DNA of 64,000 nucleotides. It comes from Perognathus longimembris pacificus. Lineage: Eukaryota > Chordata > Mammalia > Rodentia > Heteromyidae. Numbering within the stretch: the stretch's first letter is position 1; every line of letters begins with the position of its first letter. The translations under genes were made by a program, and so were the position numbers. Below are positions 50,585 to 61,509 of the stretch, one piece after another. A model generated the notes under the pieces. It was not told the DNA's origin. It saw only the letters and a list, made by a program, of their open reading frames with translations, and ran no database searches. Where the stretch lies: the NCBI RefSeq assembly GCF_023159225.1, contig NC_063161.1, positions 77,476,267 through 77,540,266 on the forward strand, written 5' to 3'.

Positions 50585-50797
50585 TTTTTTTTTTTTTTTT
50601 TTTTTTGCCAGTCCTGGGGCTTGGACTCAGGGCCTGAGCACTGTCCCTGGCTTCTTTTTGCTCAAGGCTAGCACTCTGCCACTTGAGCCACAGCGCCACT
50701 TCTGGCCGTTTTCTGTATATGTGGTGCTGGGGAATCGAACCCAGGGCCTCATGTGTATGAGGCAGGCACTCTTGCCACTAGGCCATATCCCCAGCCC
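50585..50797 (-). mobile_element. IDL-Geo-type SINE, AAAA subfamily
   Basis: A full-length minus copy with a T-run of about 22. It is flanked by a perfect 14 bp TSD, AAGGTCCTGCTTTT, at 50571-50584 and 50798-50811. It carries the complements of GAGCAAAAAGAAGCC and CCTGGGTTCGATTCC. Confidence 0.95.
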
Positions 50798-50811
50798 AAG
50801 GTCCTGCTTTT

Positions 50812-51025
50812 TGACAGAACTGGCCTGGATCATGGTCCTCCTGTTTCTGTTTCCCCACATAGCTGGAGTGGCAGGTGACAGGCCTATGCCTCCATGCCCA
50901 GCATTTTGTTGGTTGACATAGGGTGTCTAACATTTTGTCTGTGTTGTCCTGGAATCTTGGTCCTCACAATCTCAGCTTCCCAAGTAGCTGGGGTGACAGG
51001 TATGAACCAGGGTGTCTGCCTCTGA
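50812..51025 (-). mobile_element. two degraded B1 units
   Basis: CATAGCTGGAGTGGCAGGTG (50855-50880) and CAAGTAGCTGGGGTGACAGG (50980-51000) are two consecutive B1 head complements. They continue the minus-strand multi-B1 composite that starts at 50446. Confidence 0.6.
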
Positions 51026-51479
51026 TGGGGCTTTTGCACAAAACAGCCAAAGGTTGGCATCGCTCCCTGCACATCTCCACTCAGGTCCTGGAAGGTGACA
51101 GAACACCGTGTTTCAGTTCGCATACTGACAGCAAGTGTTCTTTTCTTGGCTTGCCCAGCGCTGAGTTTTTCTTATTTTTGTGTATGCACATTGTGGTTGC
51201 TTGGTGCTGAGGCTCTGTCTGGCACTTTTTAAGCACAGGAAGGCTGTGAGTTGCCTGGGGGAGAAAACACATTATATTACATAAACTTCCTCAAGGCCTG
51301 AAAGTGCAATGGGCTGTGTGTGGCCAGTGCAAATGAACCAACAATATATGTTAGGTGTGAGGCCATTAAATGAAATACCCCTGACACAAAGTCATGTGTT
51401 GATCAGTAAACATTGTGACCAGAGACATCAAAGGAATCTGTCTGTCTGCTAGGATCACTGGTACAATATTTGTTCATTT
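51026..51479. other. unique non-coding sequence
   Basis: Nothing recognised. Confidence 0.4.
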
Positions 51480-51700
51480 GGTTAGGCAGGATGGCTCACA
51501 CCTATAATCCCAGCTACTCATGACGCTGACATTGTGAGGATAATAATTCAGAGCCTTAGGCAAAAAAGACTTCCCAGCCCCCATCTCAACCAATAAAGTT
51601 TAGGCATAGTGGCACATGCCTGTCATCCCAGTTATGCAGGAGGTATAAATAGGTAGATTATAGTCTATGAGATATTATCTAAAAAAAAATAATAATAAGG
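51480..51700 (+). mobile_element. tandem B1-B1 composite
   Basis: GGATGGCTCACACCTATAATC unit, junction CATCTCAACCAATAAAG, then GGCATAGTGGCACATGCCTG unit and an A9 stretch. Confidence 0.75.
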
Positions 51701-51704
51701 AAAG

Positions 51705-51934
51705 TGTGCCTGGTGCCTGTAGCTTACCCCTGAAATCCTAGTTACTCAAGAGGCTGATATATGAAGATAACAAAGCCCTGAAGCTAGCTTGAGCTGGAGA
51801 GTCTTTGAGACTCATCTCCAATTAACCACCAAAAAGCCAGACATAGTGATGTGGCTCAAGTGGTAGAACACTAGCCTTGAAAAAAAAAGCTCAGGGCCAG
51901 CACCCAGGCCCTGAGTTCAAGCCCCAGGCCTGGT

Positions 51935-51935
<1 letters not shown>
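51705..51935 (+). mobile_element. B1-dID type 1 SINE with (AC)n tail
   Basis: GGTGCCTGTAGCTTACCCC head, linker TCTCCAATTAACCACCAAAAA, ID half GATGTGGCTCAAGTGGTAG. Confidence 0.9.
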
Positions 51936-51988
<53 letters not shown>

Positions 51989-52003
51989 ACACACACACAC
52001 ACA
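51936..52003 (+). repeat. (AC)n with GTGC interruption
   Basis: About 33 units with one ACGTGCAC interruption, at the SINE 3' end. Confidence 0.97.
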
Positions 52004-52017
52004 TACATAGTAAAAAA

Positions 52018-52103
52018 AAAAAGCTGGAAGTATGGCTCAAATGGTAAAGTGCTTGTCTTAGCAAGCACAAAGCCCTGGGTTCAAATCTCAATAAAACAAC
52101 AAA
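52018..52103 (+). mobile_element. ID monomer, type 2 kind
   Basis: GCTGGAAGTATGGCTCAAATG, GTCTTAGCAAGCACAAAGCC and GGGTTCAAATCTCAATAAA. Confidence 0.82.
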
Positions 52104-52917
52104 AAAGAGAGGCAGGAGGCAGGGACCTTTAGAAATAAGTCACAATATCACAGGAACTCGAGTGCTAAAGATGGCAAACAACCCTGGCAAATCAAGTCAG
52201 GATTCTGCTTCTCACCCAACACGCCTGTCTTTCCCGCGTTGGGGCCTTCATCACTGCTTCCAGCAAAACCTGCGGGTGAACAAGTCTAAAACTAAGAAAC
52301 TCGGGGCGCAGTGTGCCTGCATGTGGTCTGTGGGCACCATGAATGGCAGAGGGGCAATAGTGACCCCAAGGGCACGGGACCTCTGACCATCCCAGCAACC
52401 CCTCTATTGTCTCCAGAACCTTCCACAAGTTTATCCTATAGTAGGAAGATGAGGACTGTGCCTTGGGGAAGAGGAAAAGCCAGAAAGTCAGGGCCCTGCC
52501 ACCTGTGGGGCTCAGGAGAGAGCTGTGGAGCCCCGGGGGTCCCCTGGATGACAGGCCTAATGGAGAGCAGAGGTCAGCTCTGGGGTATTTCCTGTCTTCT
52601 CCTGCTAATCACTTCATCTCATTATGAGGGATCTAAGTGTTTTAAGTACCACTTTAAGATCAGCCTTTGTGCAAAAGGAGGCAGGGCAAGGCTGTGGGGA
52701 GTTGGGCTCCCCAGGAAATATCAGTTTAAGTGCAACAAACAATTCCTGATTTATTGACTGATTTCTAACCTCTCCCAGTCACTTTCCCACTGAAAGCAGT
52801 GGGCGGGGGAGAGGGTGGGGAGCAGCAAAAGGGGAAGGCATGGGAAGCTGCACACAAAGGGAGAGAGAAAAAACATAATAATAGATAGTAGATGATCGGT
52901 ACTAGATAATATATAAC
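52104..52917. other. unique non-coding sequence
   Basis: SINE-free. The 148-codon frame (52311-52757) has no recognised domain. Confidence 0.4.
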
Positions 52918-52969
52918 GAATGGATGGGTGGGTGGATGGATGGATGGATGGATGGACAGACAGACAGAT
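52918..52969 (+). repeat. (GGAT/GACA)n tetranucleotide
   Basis: TGGATGGATGGATGGATGG then ACAGACAGACAGA. Confidence 0.95.
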
Positions 52970-53139
52970 CTTCCAAACAATGCTCCAGACACAGGAGTCA
53001 TTCCATAAATACAATGCCTGCTCATCAACCAAAAAACCCTGAGCAATAACTTACCACTAAGTGTTTGTCCTGAATCTCAAACACAGATTTGTGCAGAGCT
53101 GTTCATCCCTCCTGGATTAATGCCCCAAGGTGAACAATT

Positions 53140-53180
53140 TAACTTATTATTATCATTATCATTATTATTACTATTAATGT
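53140..53180 (+). repeat. (TTA/TCA)n
   Basis: TTATTATTATCATTATCATT at the tail side of the minus-strand SINE that follows. Confidence 0.88.
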
Positions 53181-53406
53181 TGGTCATGGGTCTTGAACTC
53201 AGGACTTGGGAGCTGTTCCTGAGTTCTTTAATTCAAGGCTAGCACTCCACCACTTGAACCACAGCATCACCTCCAGTTTTCTGGTGGTTCTTTGGAGATA
53301 AGAGTCTTACTGACTTTCCTGCCTGGGCTGGCTTTGAACTTTGATCTTCAGATCTCAGTCTCCTGAGTAAGTAGGATTACAGGCATGAGCCACCAGTACC
53401 CACATA
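53181..53406 (-). mobile_element. B1-dID type 1 SINE
   Basis: GGTCTTGAACTCAGGACTTGG, TTCTTTGGAGATAAGAGTC and GGATTACAGGCATGAGCCACC. Confidence 0.9.
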
Positions 53407-53729
53407 AGGTGAATAATTTTAATTGCCCAAAGTCTCCCATCAGGCTTTCACAGGGCCAGGCTGGGGCTAGTGCAAAAGTCATCAGTGTTAATTTGTCCGC
53501 ATCCTCCTGGGGATAAGGGAGGAAGGAGAGAGAGCCATAGAGCACCAAGTGAGTCCTCCACCTGTCCTAGAGCTTCCCAGCCTGGCCAGAGGATGGCAGA
53601 TGCCATTGTTAATGGAAGGAAGACCAGATGACACAGTAACCAGGAAGGAAGTTGGGCTGAAAAGTAAGAAAACTTGAAAGTCAAGACAGATTTTCTTGGT
53701 TGATTTCTGTTGATGTTATATATGGTTTT
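53407..53729. other. unique non-coding sequence
   Basis: Nothing recognised. Confidence 0.4.
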
Positions 53730-53743
53730 AAGAAGAGTTGTTA

Positions 53744-53942
53744 GGGGCTGGGGATATAGCCTAGTGGCAAGAGTGCCTGCCTCGGATACACGAGGCCCTA
53801 GGTTCGATTCCCCAGCACCACATATACAGAAAACGGCCAGAAGCGGTGCTGTGGCTCAAGTGGCAGAGTGCTAGCCTTGAGCGGGAAGAAGCCAGGGACA
53901 GTGCTCAGGCCCTGAGTCCAAGGCCCAGGACTGGCCAAAAAA
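53744..53942 (+). mobile_element. IDL-Geo-type SINE, GCGGG subfamily, very young
   Basis: A near-consensus 199 bp copy. It has a perfect 14 bp TSD, AAGAAGAGTTGTTA, at 53730-53743 and 53943-53956. A box (TAGCCTAGTGG) and B box (GGTTCGATTCC) are intact. The very short A8 tail merges with the TSD. Confidence 0.97.
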
Positions 53943-53956
53943 AAGAAGAGTTGTTA

Positions 53957-54384
53957 ACTAGTTGCAGCTTGTTGTGGCTTGGATAAAAAGTGTACCCCCA
54001 AAAGGCTTGTGTGTTGAATACTTGGTTTCCATGGCTACTCAGAGGTTTCCGAGCCTCTGCTGGACCTTAGTCGATACCGTGCTCTGCCACTCATTCGTGT
54101 TCAGCCAGTGAGATTTTGGGCTTACTTGTTATACAGCGATAGTTGGCTGATGTTTCCCTTCCCGGAGTTGCTCAGTCCTCGCTGCTCCAATCACCCAAAG
54201 TATCCTCACCAGCAGCTTCTTTGCAGGTGCTTTGGTAGCAATATCCTGCTCCCTTCCGCACCACTGCTAGTTTTCTCAGCTCATCTCTTTCCCCTGTACT
54301 GATAGCCCCTGTCCATGGAGCCTTCCCAAAGCCCCTAGCACATCTTGCTTCGTGACCAGCCTGCCCTCCATCCCCTCTGCGCTG
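53957..54384. other. unique non-coding sequence
   Basis: Nothing recognised. Confidence 0.4.
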
Positions 54385-54715
54385 TTCCTCTTCTCTCTCT
54401 TCTTGTTCTCCTCTCCCCTCTCCCTCCCTACTTTCCCCTCCCACCTCTCCTGTCATCTTCCCCTGCCTCTCCCCTCCCACTTCTGCCTCCTCCCCCTCTT
54501 CCCTCCCCACCTTCCCCTTCTCCTCTCCCTTCCCATCTCTTCTCTCCCCCACCTCTTCCCACCTCTCTCTCTTTACTTATCTCCCTACTCCTTCCCTTTC
54601 CCTTCCTCTCCCTCTCACCTCTCTCCTCCCTTCCCTCTCCCCTCCTCTCCTCACTTCTCCCTCCCCACCTCCCCCTCTCACCTTTGCCCTCCTTCCTCTC
54701 CTCTTGTCCAGTATA
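54385..54715 (+). repeat. polypyrimidine (CCCTCTC)n-like tract
   Basis: About 330 bp of C/T with few purines. Open frames on both strands (up to 227 codons, Arg/Glu/Gly-rich on minus) are composition artefacts. Confidence 0.92.
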
Positions 54716-55174
54716 GCGTCCCTCCCCTCCGCCCCTCTCTGTGAAGGCATTCTTCACACATGAGAGCTGGCACAGGTGACAGGGTAGGTGGATCCCCAGC
54801 GGACTCAGTGACCTCCAATGCCAAGATATCCTGGCAGAAGGAGCCAAGCCTTTGTGCAAGAGACAAGCTCGCCTGGCAGCACACACCGTTCCTGCCAATG
54901 CGAGTGCAACTTGATAGCATTTGTTACGGCATTCATGACAGCACAGTCTTCCAGCCACACCAGCCCGTCCCCCAGCACCCTCTGTGAAATGTGTGAAATG
55001 AAAAAGTGCATGATGGAGGAGCCTCCCCAAGGGAACCCCGCTTCCCCTAGAGCACACCCCCAATGTCAACACTGCCTTGAAGCAGGAGCTCTTGGTGGGG
55101 GGGGGGCACATGCTTGTGTTGGCTGAAGAGCCCCAAACTCACACGTTTGGCTACAATGAACAGCATACCCTCCG
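54716..55174. other. unique non-coding sequence
   Basis: Nothing recognised. Confidence 0.4.
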
Positions 55175-55196
55175 CCCCCCCCCCCCCCCCCCCCCC
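55175..55196 (+). repeat. C22 homopolymer
   Basis: A run of 22 C, i-motif/quadruplex capable. Confidence 0.92.
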
Positions 55197-55363
55197 GCAG
55201 GCCCTGGGGACTGGCGTGTGTCTGTCAGGACCCACCAGGAAAGATCACACACTCAGATTTTGCCCCTGGAGATGGGCTGAGGAAGAAACTGTTTACAGAG
55301 GAATGAGAGGTGCCAGGAGGCACAGAGGGAAGGAAGGTGGAGTCCCTCCATGGAAAGACTTGA

Positions 55364-55613
55364 CCTTGAGCTGGTGGCTCCCACTTGTAATCCAAGCTAC
55401 TCAGAAGGCTGAGATCTGAGGATCGCAGTTCAAAGCCAGCCCAGCCAGGAAAGTCCATGAGACTCTTATCTCCAATGAACCACCAGAAAACTGGAAGTGG
55501 TGCTGTGGCTCAAAGTGGTAGAGCACTAGTCTTGAACAAAAGAGCTCACAGACAGTGCCCAGGCTTGAAATTCAAGCCCCACAACCAACCAGAAAAAAAA
55601 AAAAAAAAAAAAA
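55364..55613 (+). mobile_element. B1-dID type 1 SINE with poly-A
   Basis: A full dimer ending in a poly-A of about 22, with no CA array. It is flanked by a perfect 12 bp TSD, GGAAAGACTTGA, at 55352-55363 and 55614-55625. It is probably one of the younger B1-dID copies here. Confidence 0.95.
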
Positions 55614-55625
55614 GGAAAGACTTGA

Positions 55626-56327
55626 TGGTGGGACTAGGGCCGAGTCCCACAGGAGACAGCAGCATGGGACAGTTGGTCCCCATGCTTGACCCCACAGAAA
55701 TCCAAGCAGAGGGAATTGCTCAGAGGCTGTTTATGCAGAGCAGTGTCCTGGGTGCTGAGATTGTCCTGTCTTGTGCAGGTTTCCTGGGAGTAGATGACAA
55801 GCAGCCTGTTTATTTGGGATGTGGGCCCTGAAGCATGGGAAAGGGGGTGGGCCATGACGCTGGAGGGGAAATAAAGCCAGAACAGGGTGCCTGGAGCCCA
55901 CCACCACGAGGCCAGCATGAACTTTATCCTGTGAGCTGCTTCAGGAGACTGCATGGGGCCGGAGCCTCTGAACTATGCTGGGGGGGGGGGGGCGGGGGAG
56001 CCGTGGGCAAGATATTTATAGGCAGAGTTATATGGTATTTTTATGAGCATGTTACAGTTACATATACATACATATAGAGATATGTCAGATATATTAAATA
56101 GACATTTATTTGCATATGTCAGTCATTGGTTGATGCTATTATCTGCAGAATGTCACTCCTTGTCAGATGCTTTGGGCTTCTGAGCCTGGGGCATCCTTCG
56201 CTGGGTGACAGCTGGAGGAACACACTTGCACAATAAGGAACTCTTAAGTGTGGATTCGTGTAATCAGCATCGATAAGACTCACCCAGAAATGACTGGCAA
56301 AAAGACATGTGGAAGCGTCCATGGCAG
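55626..56327. other. unique non-coding sequence with G13 run
   Basis: A G13 run lies at 55980-55992, followed by GCGGGGG. An AT-rich ACATATACATACATATAG patch lies near 56060. Confidence 0.4.
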
Positions 56328-56530
56328 GACATGGAATGATGGCGCACACCTGTAATCCAGGCTACAGCAAAGGCAGAGATAAAATGGATCCTGCTTCTAG
56401 GCCAGCCCAGAGAGACTCTATGGGGAAAAATTAGCTAAACACAAAGGGACTGGGGTGGGGGGAGGGGTTAAGTGGTAAAGAGCTTGCATAGCAAGTTCAA
56501 GGCCTTGAGTCCAAAACTTAAAATGTGTAT
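56328..56530 (+). mobile_element. B1-dID type 2 SINE
   Basis: GATGGCGCACACCTGTAATCC, AAAAATTAGCTAAACACAAAG linker, TTAAGTGGTAAAGAGCTTGC with ATAGCAAGTTCAAGGCC. Confidence 0.8.
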
Positions 56531-56532
56531 AA

Positions 56533-56536
56533 CAGA

Positions 56537-56572
<36 letters not shown>

Positions 56573-56745
56573 GAAGAAGGAGGAGGGAGAGGAGAGGAGG
56601 AGGAGGAGGAGGAGGAGGAGGAAGAGGAGGAGGAGGCTGCAACGCAAGGGAAAGGAAGAAAAAGGAAGGAAGAAGGGAAGGGAAAGGGTGAGAAAACAAG
56701 GGAAGAAAGGGGAAAGAGAGGGAAAAAGAAAAGAAAAGTGATGTA
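56533..56745 (+). repeat. (GA)n(GGA)n polypurine tract
   Basis: (GA)18, (GGA)n with AAG interruptions, a short GCTGCAACGC break, then further A/G-rich sequence. It grows out of the preceding SINE tail. Confidence 0.95.
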
Positions 56746-56984
56746 ATTCATGCAAGTGTTTAAAGCAGAAGAAAGGAAGTGGTGGGCAGCGCTCACAGAC
56801 CTGGATGGAGGAACTTAGGCTGGGCAGGGCAGGGCAGAGCAGGTCATCCCTCCAGTAGAGACTTCCATGTGGTGCTCTCCTGTCAGCTTCTTTCTATTTA
56901 AAACAACAGCAGCAAAAGACACCACCACCCCCCCCCCAACGCACACACACACTTTGAAAGTCAGATGCCTACAGAGGCTCCAAT
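56746..56984. other. unique non-coding sequence
   Basis: Contains GGGCAGGGCAGGGCAG near 56821 and a C9/CACACA stretch near 56928. Confidence 0.4.
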
Positions 56985-57520
56985 CACTAAAATCTTCAAA
57001 CGAGGCAATTAATTTTTCCATCCAGGCCCCCCAAAGCCAAGAGAATTTTCTTTTCCTCAACTCCGAACGTTATTGTGGCTGCGAGCATTCTGTTCCCCAC
57101 ATGGCAAATAAGAGGCATGCATCAACGCGAAATGGAAAACAGCCCTGAGGATGTGGGGAAAATGGGACAGGCTCTGGAACATCAGGCTGTTCCGATTGAT
57201 CTCCAGGTTAATGGGGCTCCCCTTTGCAGGGACCCTGCCCCCTTTGCATCCCTCACCCTCTGGGGAGCAAGCAAAGCATCCCTGTCCCTCCGGTTGAGAG
57301 CACCGTGGTGAGGAGCAGTCCCCCACCCAGCCTCTTAGCCTAAGTACAGCCCAGCACAGAAACGCACGAAGCCCAGGACAGTACCAAATGCCTTTCTTCA
57401 TTATTACTTTTTTTTCCTAGAGCTTGCTAATTAAATCATTAAAATTTTATCTTCACTTAACCATGGATAAGAAGCATTTGAAACATTTAATTAGTATGCT
57501 GCAAGAGATACATAGGAGCC
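56985..57520. promoter_or_regulatory. candidate conserved non-coding block
   Basis: Repeat-free. Homeodomain-type cores GAGGCAATTAATTTTTCC (57003) and CTTGCTAATTAAATCATTAA (57423) lie with AACATTTAATTAGTATGC (57483). CpG-bearing unique words include CTCCGAACGTTATTG and CAACGCGAAATGG. Conservation is not tested. Confidence 0.3.
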
Positions 57521-58462
57521 TGGCATCCTCTCGGAGTTTGGGCCTGCGAGGCAGGGAGGAGAATGGAGTTGGGGGAGGGGAGGAGCCCGGCTGACAGTGG
57601 GCTCGCCTGCCCTGCCTTGGGTGAGAGCTGGGAGACCAGTCACATAGTCCCGCCTGGGCCTCTAGAGTGGGCTGTCATGGGAGGGCCAGCCCAGCATGGC
57701 AGAGAATGCCAACCAGAGGAGGAGGCTGAGTCTCCTGAGAGGCTGGAGACGTGGAGGCTCAGAGGCCGCAGTGGCCCCACACAGCTGGGCCTCCGAGCAC
57801 CCTGGCTCCAGGTCTTGGGCTCCCATTAGAGACAATGAACCAGTGGCCTCTATGCTGAGCCCCAGACCTCCACCAGGCGCCCTCCCACATCCCCCAGCCC
57901 CTCTGCAGGAAGCGATTAGGAGAGGGGAGATTTTCCCATTAAGCATGGTAATTATTAAAAATCCTTTGAGGCAACCTGCGGGAAAGAGTATGCAAAACAT
58001 GAAAGGAAACTTCTTGTTCTGAACTACTATTACACTGTCAACTTAGAGAAAAACACACAGAACACAGCCGCATGGCCCTATTTAAAGCGGCAGCAACAGC
58101 TATTAACCCGGTGTGTTTGTAAGCAATCACGAGAGTGGGTGATGCTTTGATTTCCACTGATATCCCAGGGACTCAAACCCTTCCCTCTGGGCCGCTGCAG
58201 GAGGAATGCACGCTCCAATGTCTGGCTCATTGGATTTCCGGGGCTCCTGGGGTGTAGACTCTGGCCTCCTTGACTTGGGGCTGAGATGGAGAACGCAGGG
58301 GGCATCGTCATCACCTGCCACTACAAAGCCACCATCCTGTCCTGGCCCAGAGGGAGGAGGATGCTGGGAGCTGTTCCCCTTGAATCTGAACAGCCAGGGC
58401 AAGCTGACTTTGTTCCTCAGGACTCCTGCGGGGCTCAGTTCTGCTTCAGTTTTCTGGGCTGG

Positions 58463-58465
<3 letters not shown>
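57521..58465. other. unique non-coding sequence
   Basis: GC-richer, SINE-free. GCATGGTAATTATTAAAAATCC near 57943 is another AT-rich core. Open frames at 57563-58666 occur on both strands and lack domains. Confidence 0.4.

Positions 58466-58513
<48 letters not shown>
58466..58513 (+). repeat. (AG)24
   Basis: A perfect AG array. Confidence 0.97.
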
Positions 58514-58517
<4 letters not shown>

Positions 58518-58839
58518 TTGCTTCCTTCCTTGTTAAAAGGGGTCATTCTAAAGAATGGAAAGCAGGGGGGTCTTGGTAAGGGGGGCCCTGGACAGCCTAT
58601 GGCTCCCAGGGCACTTGAGCCCCAGAGGAGCCACCTAACTGGACTGGCCCCTGCCACACATCCCACACCGTAGAGATGCTCTGCTCACCACAAAGCCAGC
58701 ATTGTGATTATCAGGAAACAAGCTAGATAGAATGTGCTTTATTCCACATGAGGTCATTACAAATTATATGTAGGTATTGCATTGTCACACCATTCTGCTC
58801 CATAAATTCATGGAATTATATATCATTGAATTACACAGA
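58514..58839. other. unique non-coding sequence
   Basis: Nothing recognised. Confidence 0.4.
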
Positions 58840-59055
58840 GGTAGTACTGGGGCTTGAACTCAGAGCCTTGCACTTGTTAGGCAAGCACTCTACCTCTTGA
58901 GCCATAGTCTCAGCCCCCCCACCCATTTTTTTCTTTAGTTTATTTTTCAGCTAGGGCCTCACTCTTTTGCCCAGAGCTAGCCTCATACCACATCCTCTTA
59001 CCTCCACCTCCTGTGTAGCTGGGATTATAGTTGGTACTACCATACCCAACACACA
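58840..59055 (-). mobile_element. B1-dID type 2 SINE
   Basis: ACTGGGGCTTGAACTCAGAG, TTAGGCAAGCACTCTACC, TTTAGTTTATTTTTCAGC and CTGTGTAGCTGGGATTATAG. Confidence 0.88.
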
Positions 59056-59190
59056 TATATATGTATATACATATATACATATGCATGTATATATGTATAT
59101 ATACACATGTGAATGTATGTATATACATATATGTATATATGTATGTGTGTATGTATGTATGTATATGTGTACATACATATATAGCAGAAA
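59052..59190 (+). repeat. (TATG/TACA)n AT-rich variable repeat
   Basis: Mixed ATACATATATGTAT units with partial dyad symmetry at the 5' side of the minus-strand SINE. Confidence 0.88.
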
Positions 59191-61324
59191 TAGAGCCCCA
59201 GTGGCATCTTAAAGAAAGTTCCAGAAAGTGGAAAGTGGAACCATTCCCTTTCATGCTTGACTTGGGAAACCACAGTGTCCACCTCTCTCCCCTACCCCAG
59301 CCTACTCACAGTGCTTTTCTAAGCTGAGCCGCTCTCCTGGCTCGCAGCCTCCATGGACAGCCTGGGATTCTAGGTGTGCACCTCCATGCCTGGCCTCCGC
59401 TACTTCTCTTTCAATGACCTTGTGGGGAACAGTGCAGTGTCAGGATTCTGAGTTCCCTCACTTTGAAAAAGTAGAATATTTGCAGCCTGGGATCTGACAG
59501 AGCATAAATGGCACAGACAGCTTCCCGCAGGCTGGCCTGGACCAGTCCTTCCATCTAATGCCCTCTCTCTCCCCGGGCTACCCCCGGGCCACCCTCGGGC
59601 AGCCATGGCCTGAGGGGCTGGCTGAGACCTTGCCCTCTGTGGTAGAGGACCATCTCTACCTCTTGGCAGTTCATCACATTTCTTTAATGCTTCTCTTTCC
59701 AGAGGACTCAGTTGAGGACTGCAGACAGGACTCCCTCCCCTGTCTCTCTCACTGCCCCCCCCATGTTCCCCCAGGAAGGGGGGGATGACATGGGATCAGA
59801 GGGGGGTGGGGGGCAGGGGAGAGGGCAGAGTGGAGGACAGTGGGCAGAGTGGGCAGGAAAGAACATTCACAAAGTACCTGGGGGAGAGAGGTGCAGACAG
59901 TTCCCAGGTGACCCCCCCACCAGTGGATTGGCTTTGATGGTACCCCAGAATTTGGTCTGAATCAAAGCAAAGGAATGAATTTGTTCTCTGGAACACAGCC
60001 CTGAATTCTCTTGAGGAAATTCTCAGAGGGAACCTGGCTCTGCCAGCAAACAGATGAATGGCATCTTTACTCTGTTTTTACTGTCTGCCATTCCGCTTTC
60101 CAAGCCTAGGTTGGAGAAGAACACGCATGGTCCTCTAACTCTGGGGTACTTGAAGTAGTTCGAAGGGCCTTTCCTCCCACTGTTCCAGAGCACCCATGGG
60201 CAGCCAAGAGGTCAGGGCCAGTTGTACAAATGGAGATGCAGGAGGACAGCAGAGCCACTGGCATTCCAGGGTTCATGGCCTGAGAGGGCACCACTCACCC
60301 ATCCCACCTGCTCTCCTGGTGTCTTGTCCTTGACCCATGGCGTAGGGAAAGGTGTGTTCCACCTGAGCTTGATAAATCATTTCCCTCACTACCTGGTCTC
60401 TCCTTCCCTTCTCTTTCTCCTCCTTCCCCTCCCGCTCCTCCTCTGCCTCCTTTTTCTCTTCTTTTCATCCATATTGGAATTGAACTCAAGGTCCACAGAG
60501 AATAAAACATTTACTTTCCATTCCTTCACGGAGAGTTTGCTCACCAGTGCTCTAGGCCATGCTAAATCTCCAAGAATGCCACTCAGGACCCCACAAGAGC
60601 CTCCAGGGGTCTCGAATGTTCCTCAATTTGTAGCTATCTCTCCTCTGTCCATCTCCGGCCATTAGAATTCATTGACCACATCTGCCTGTGTGTTTCTAGA
60701 AAGGCAATGTCCTTGTTTTATTCATAAGGGGGCCTTTCCTTGCTGTCCTTCAGCAGCTCTGGGACATCACCCCCTGCATGCCCCCTGGCTGCTTCCGGAC
60801 ACTGAAAGATGGTCTGTCCACCCCGAAGTTCAATTGCTTCCTTCCCGGACCCCCAGGCTCTGGTATCTGAGTTCCATTGATCTGGTGTGTTTGGCACTTC
60901 TCAGTCTCTAATGAGCTCTAATGGATCCATACCAGGGCCCCATGGGGCTCCCTAGAAAGGAAGAATACAGAAATAATCGAGCAAGCACATGTACCCCCAT
61001 ACAGGCAGCAGGCTCCATGCCTTCCCATGGAACCTGCCTTATCCACCTACCCTTATGTACAGCCCCAAGCCAGGCCAACCTCTTGCCCTGCTGGTCCCCT
61101 GGAAGCCTTGTGCCCACAGTGACTTCTTTGCAAAGGCTGACTTCAGCAGGGAAAAGCTGAAACATCTACAAAAGGAAAGAAAGAAAATTCATGTCCTGAC
61201 TCCCTTCCCACCTGCACCCTTTCCAACTCATGGTCAACCCTGTCTGTGTCCTCCATTCCTCAACCAAGTTCTAGGAAAGCTCTGGCCTCTGTGTTTGTGG
61301 GGGTATGGGAGAGTAGGGGGGGTG
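59191..61324. other. unique non-coding sequence
   Basis: 2.1 kb, nearly SINE-free (a possible B1 head remnant lies at 59345-59398). It has G-rich AGAGGGGGGTGGGGGGCAGG at about 59797-59820 and a CT-rich patch at 60395-60470. Short frames lack domains. Confidence 0.4.
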
Positions 61325-61505
61325 TAGTCCTGAGGCTGGTGCTCTACCACTTATGCCACACCTCCACTTCTGGCTTTTTGCTAGCTAACTGGAGATAAGC
61401 ATCCCATGACTGTTTCTACCCAGGCTAGCTTTAACCTTCAGTCCTCAGATCCCAAGCTTCCTGAGTAGCTAGGATTGCAGGTATGAGTCACCAGTGCCTG
61501 GTTTG
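61325..61505 (-). mobile_element. B1-dID type 1 SINE, ID end truncated
   Basis: GGTGCTCTACCACTTATGCC, GCTAACTGGAGATAAGCATC and TAGGATTGCAGGTATGAGTC. Confidence 0.85.
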
Positions 61506-61509
61506 ATGT

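Noticed and set aside
54172..55111. Frames up to 227 codons over a C/T-rich tract
   Set aside because: Stop codons are rare in polypyrimidine/polypurine DNA. Both strands are open and no domain is seen.
57540..57920. GC-richer patch considered as a CpG island/promoter
   Set aside because: CpG dinucleotides are sparse and no TATA, initiator or first-exon structure is evident.
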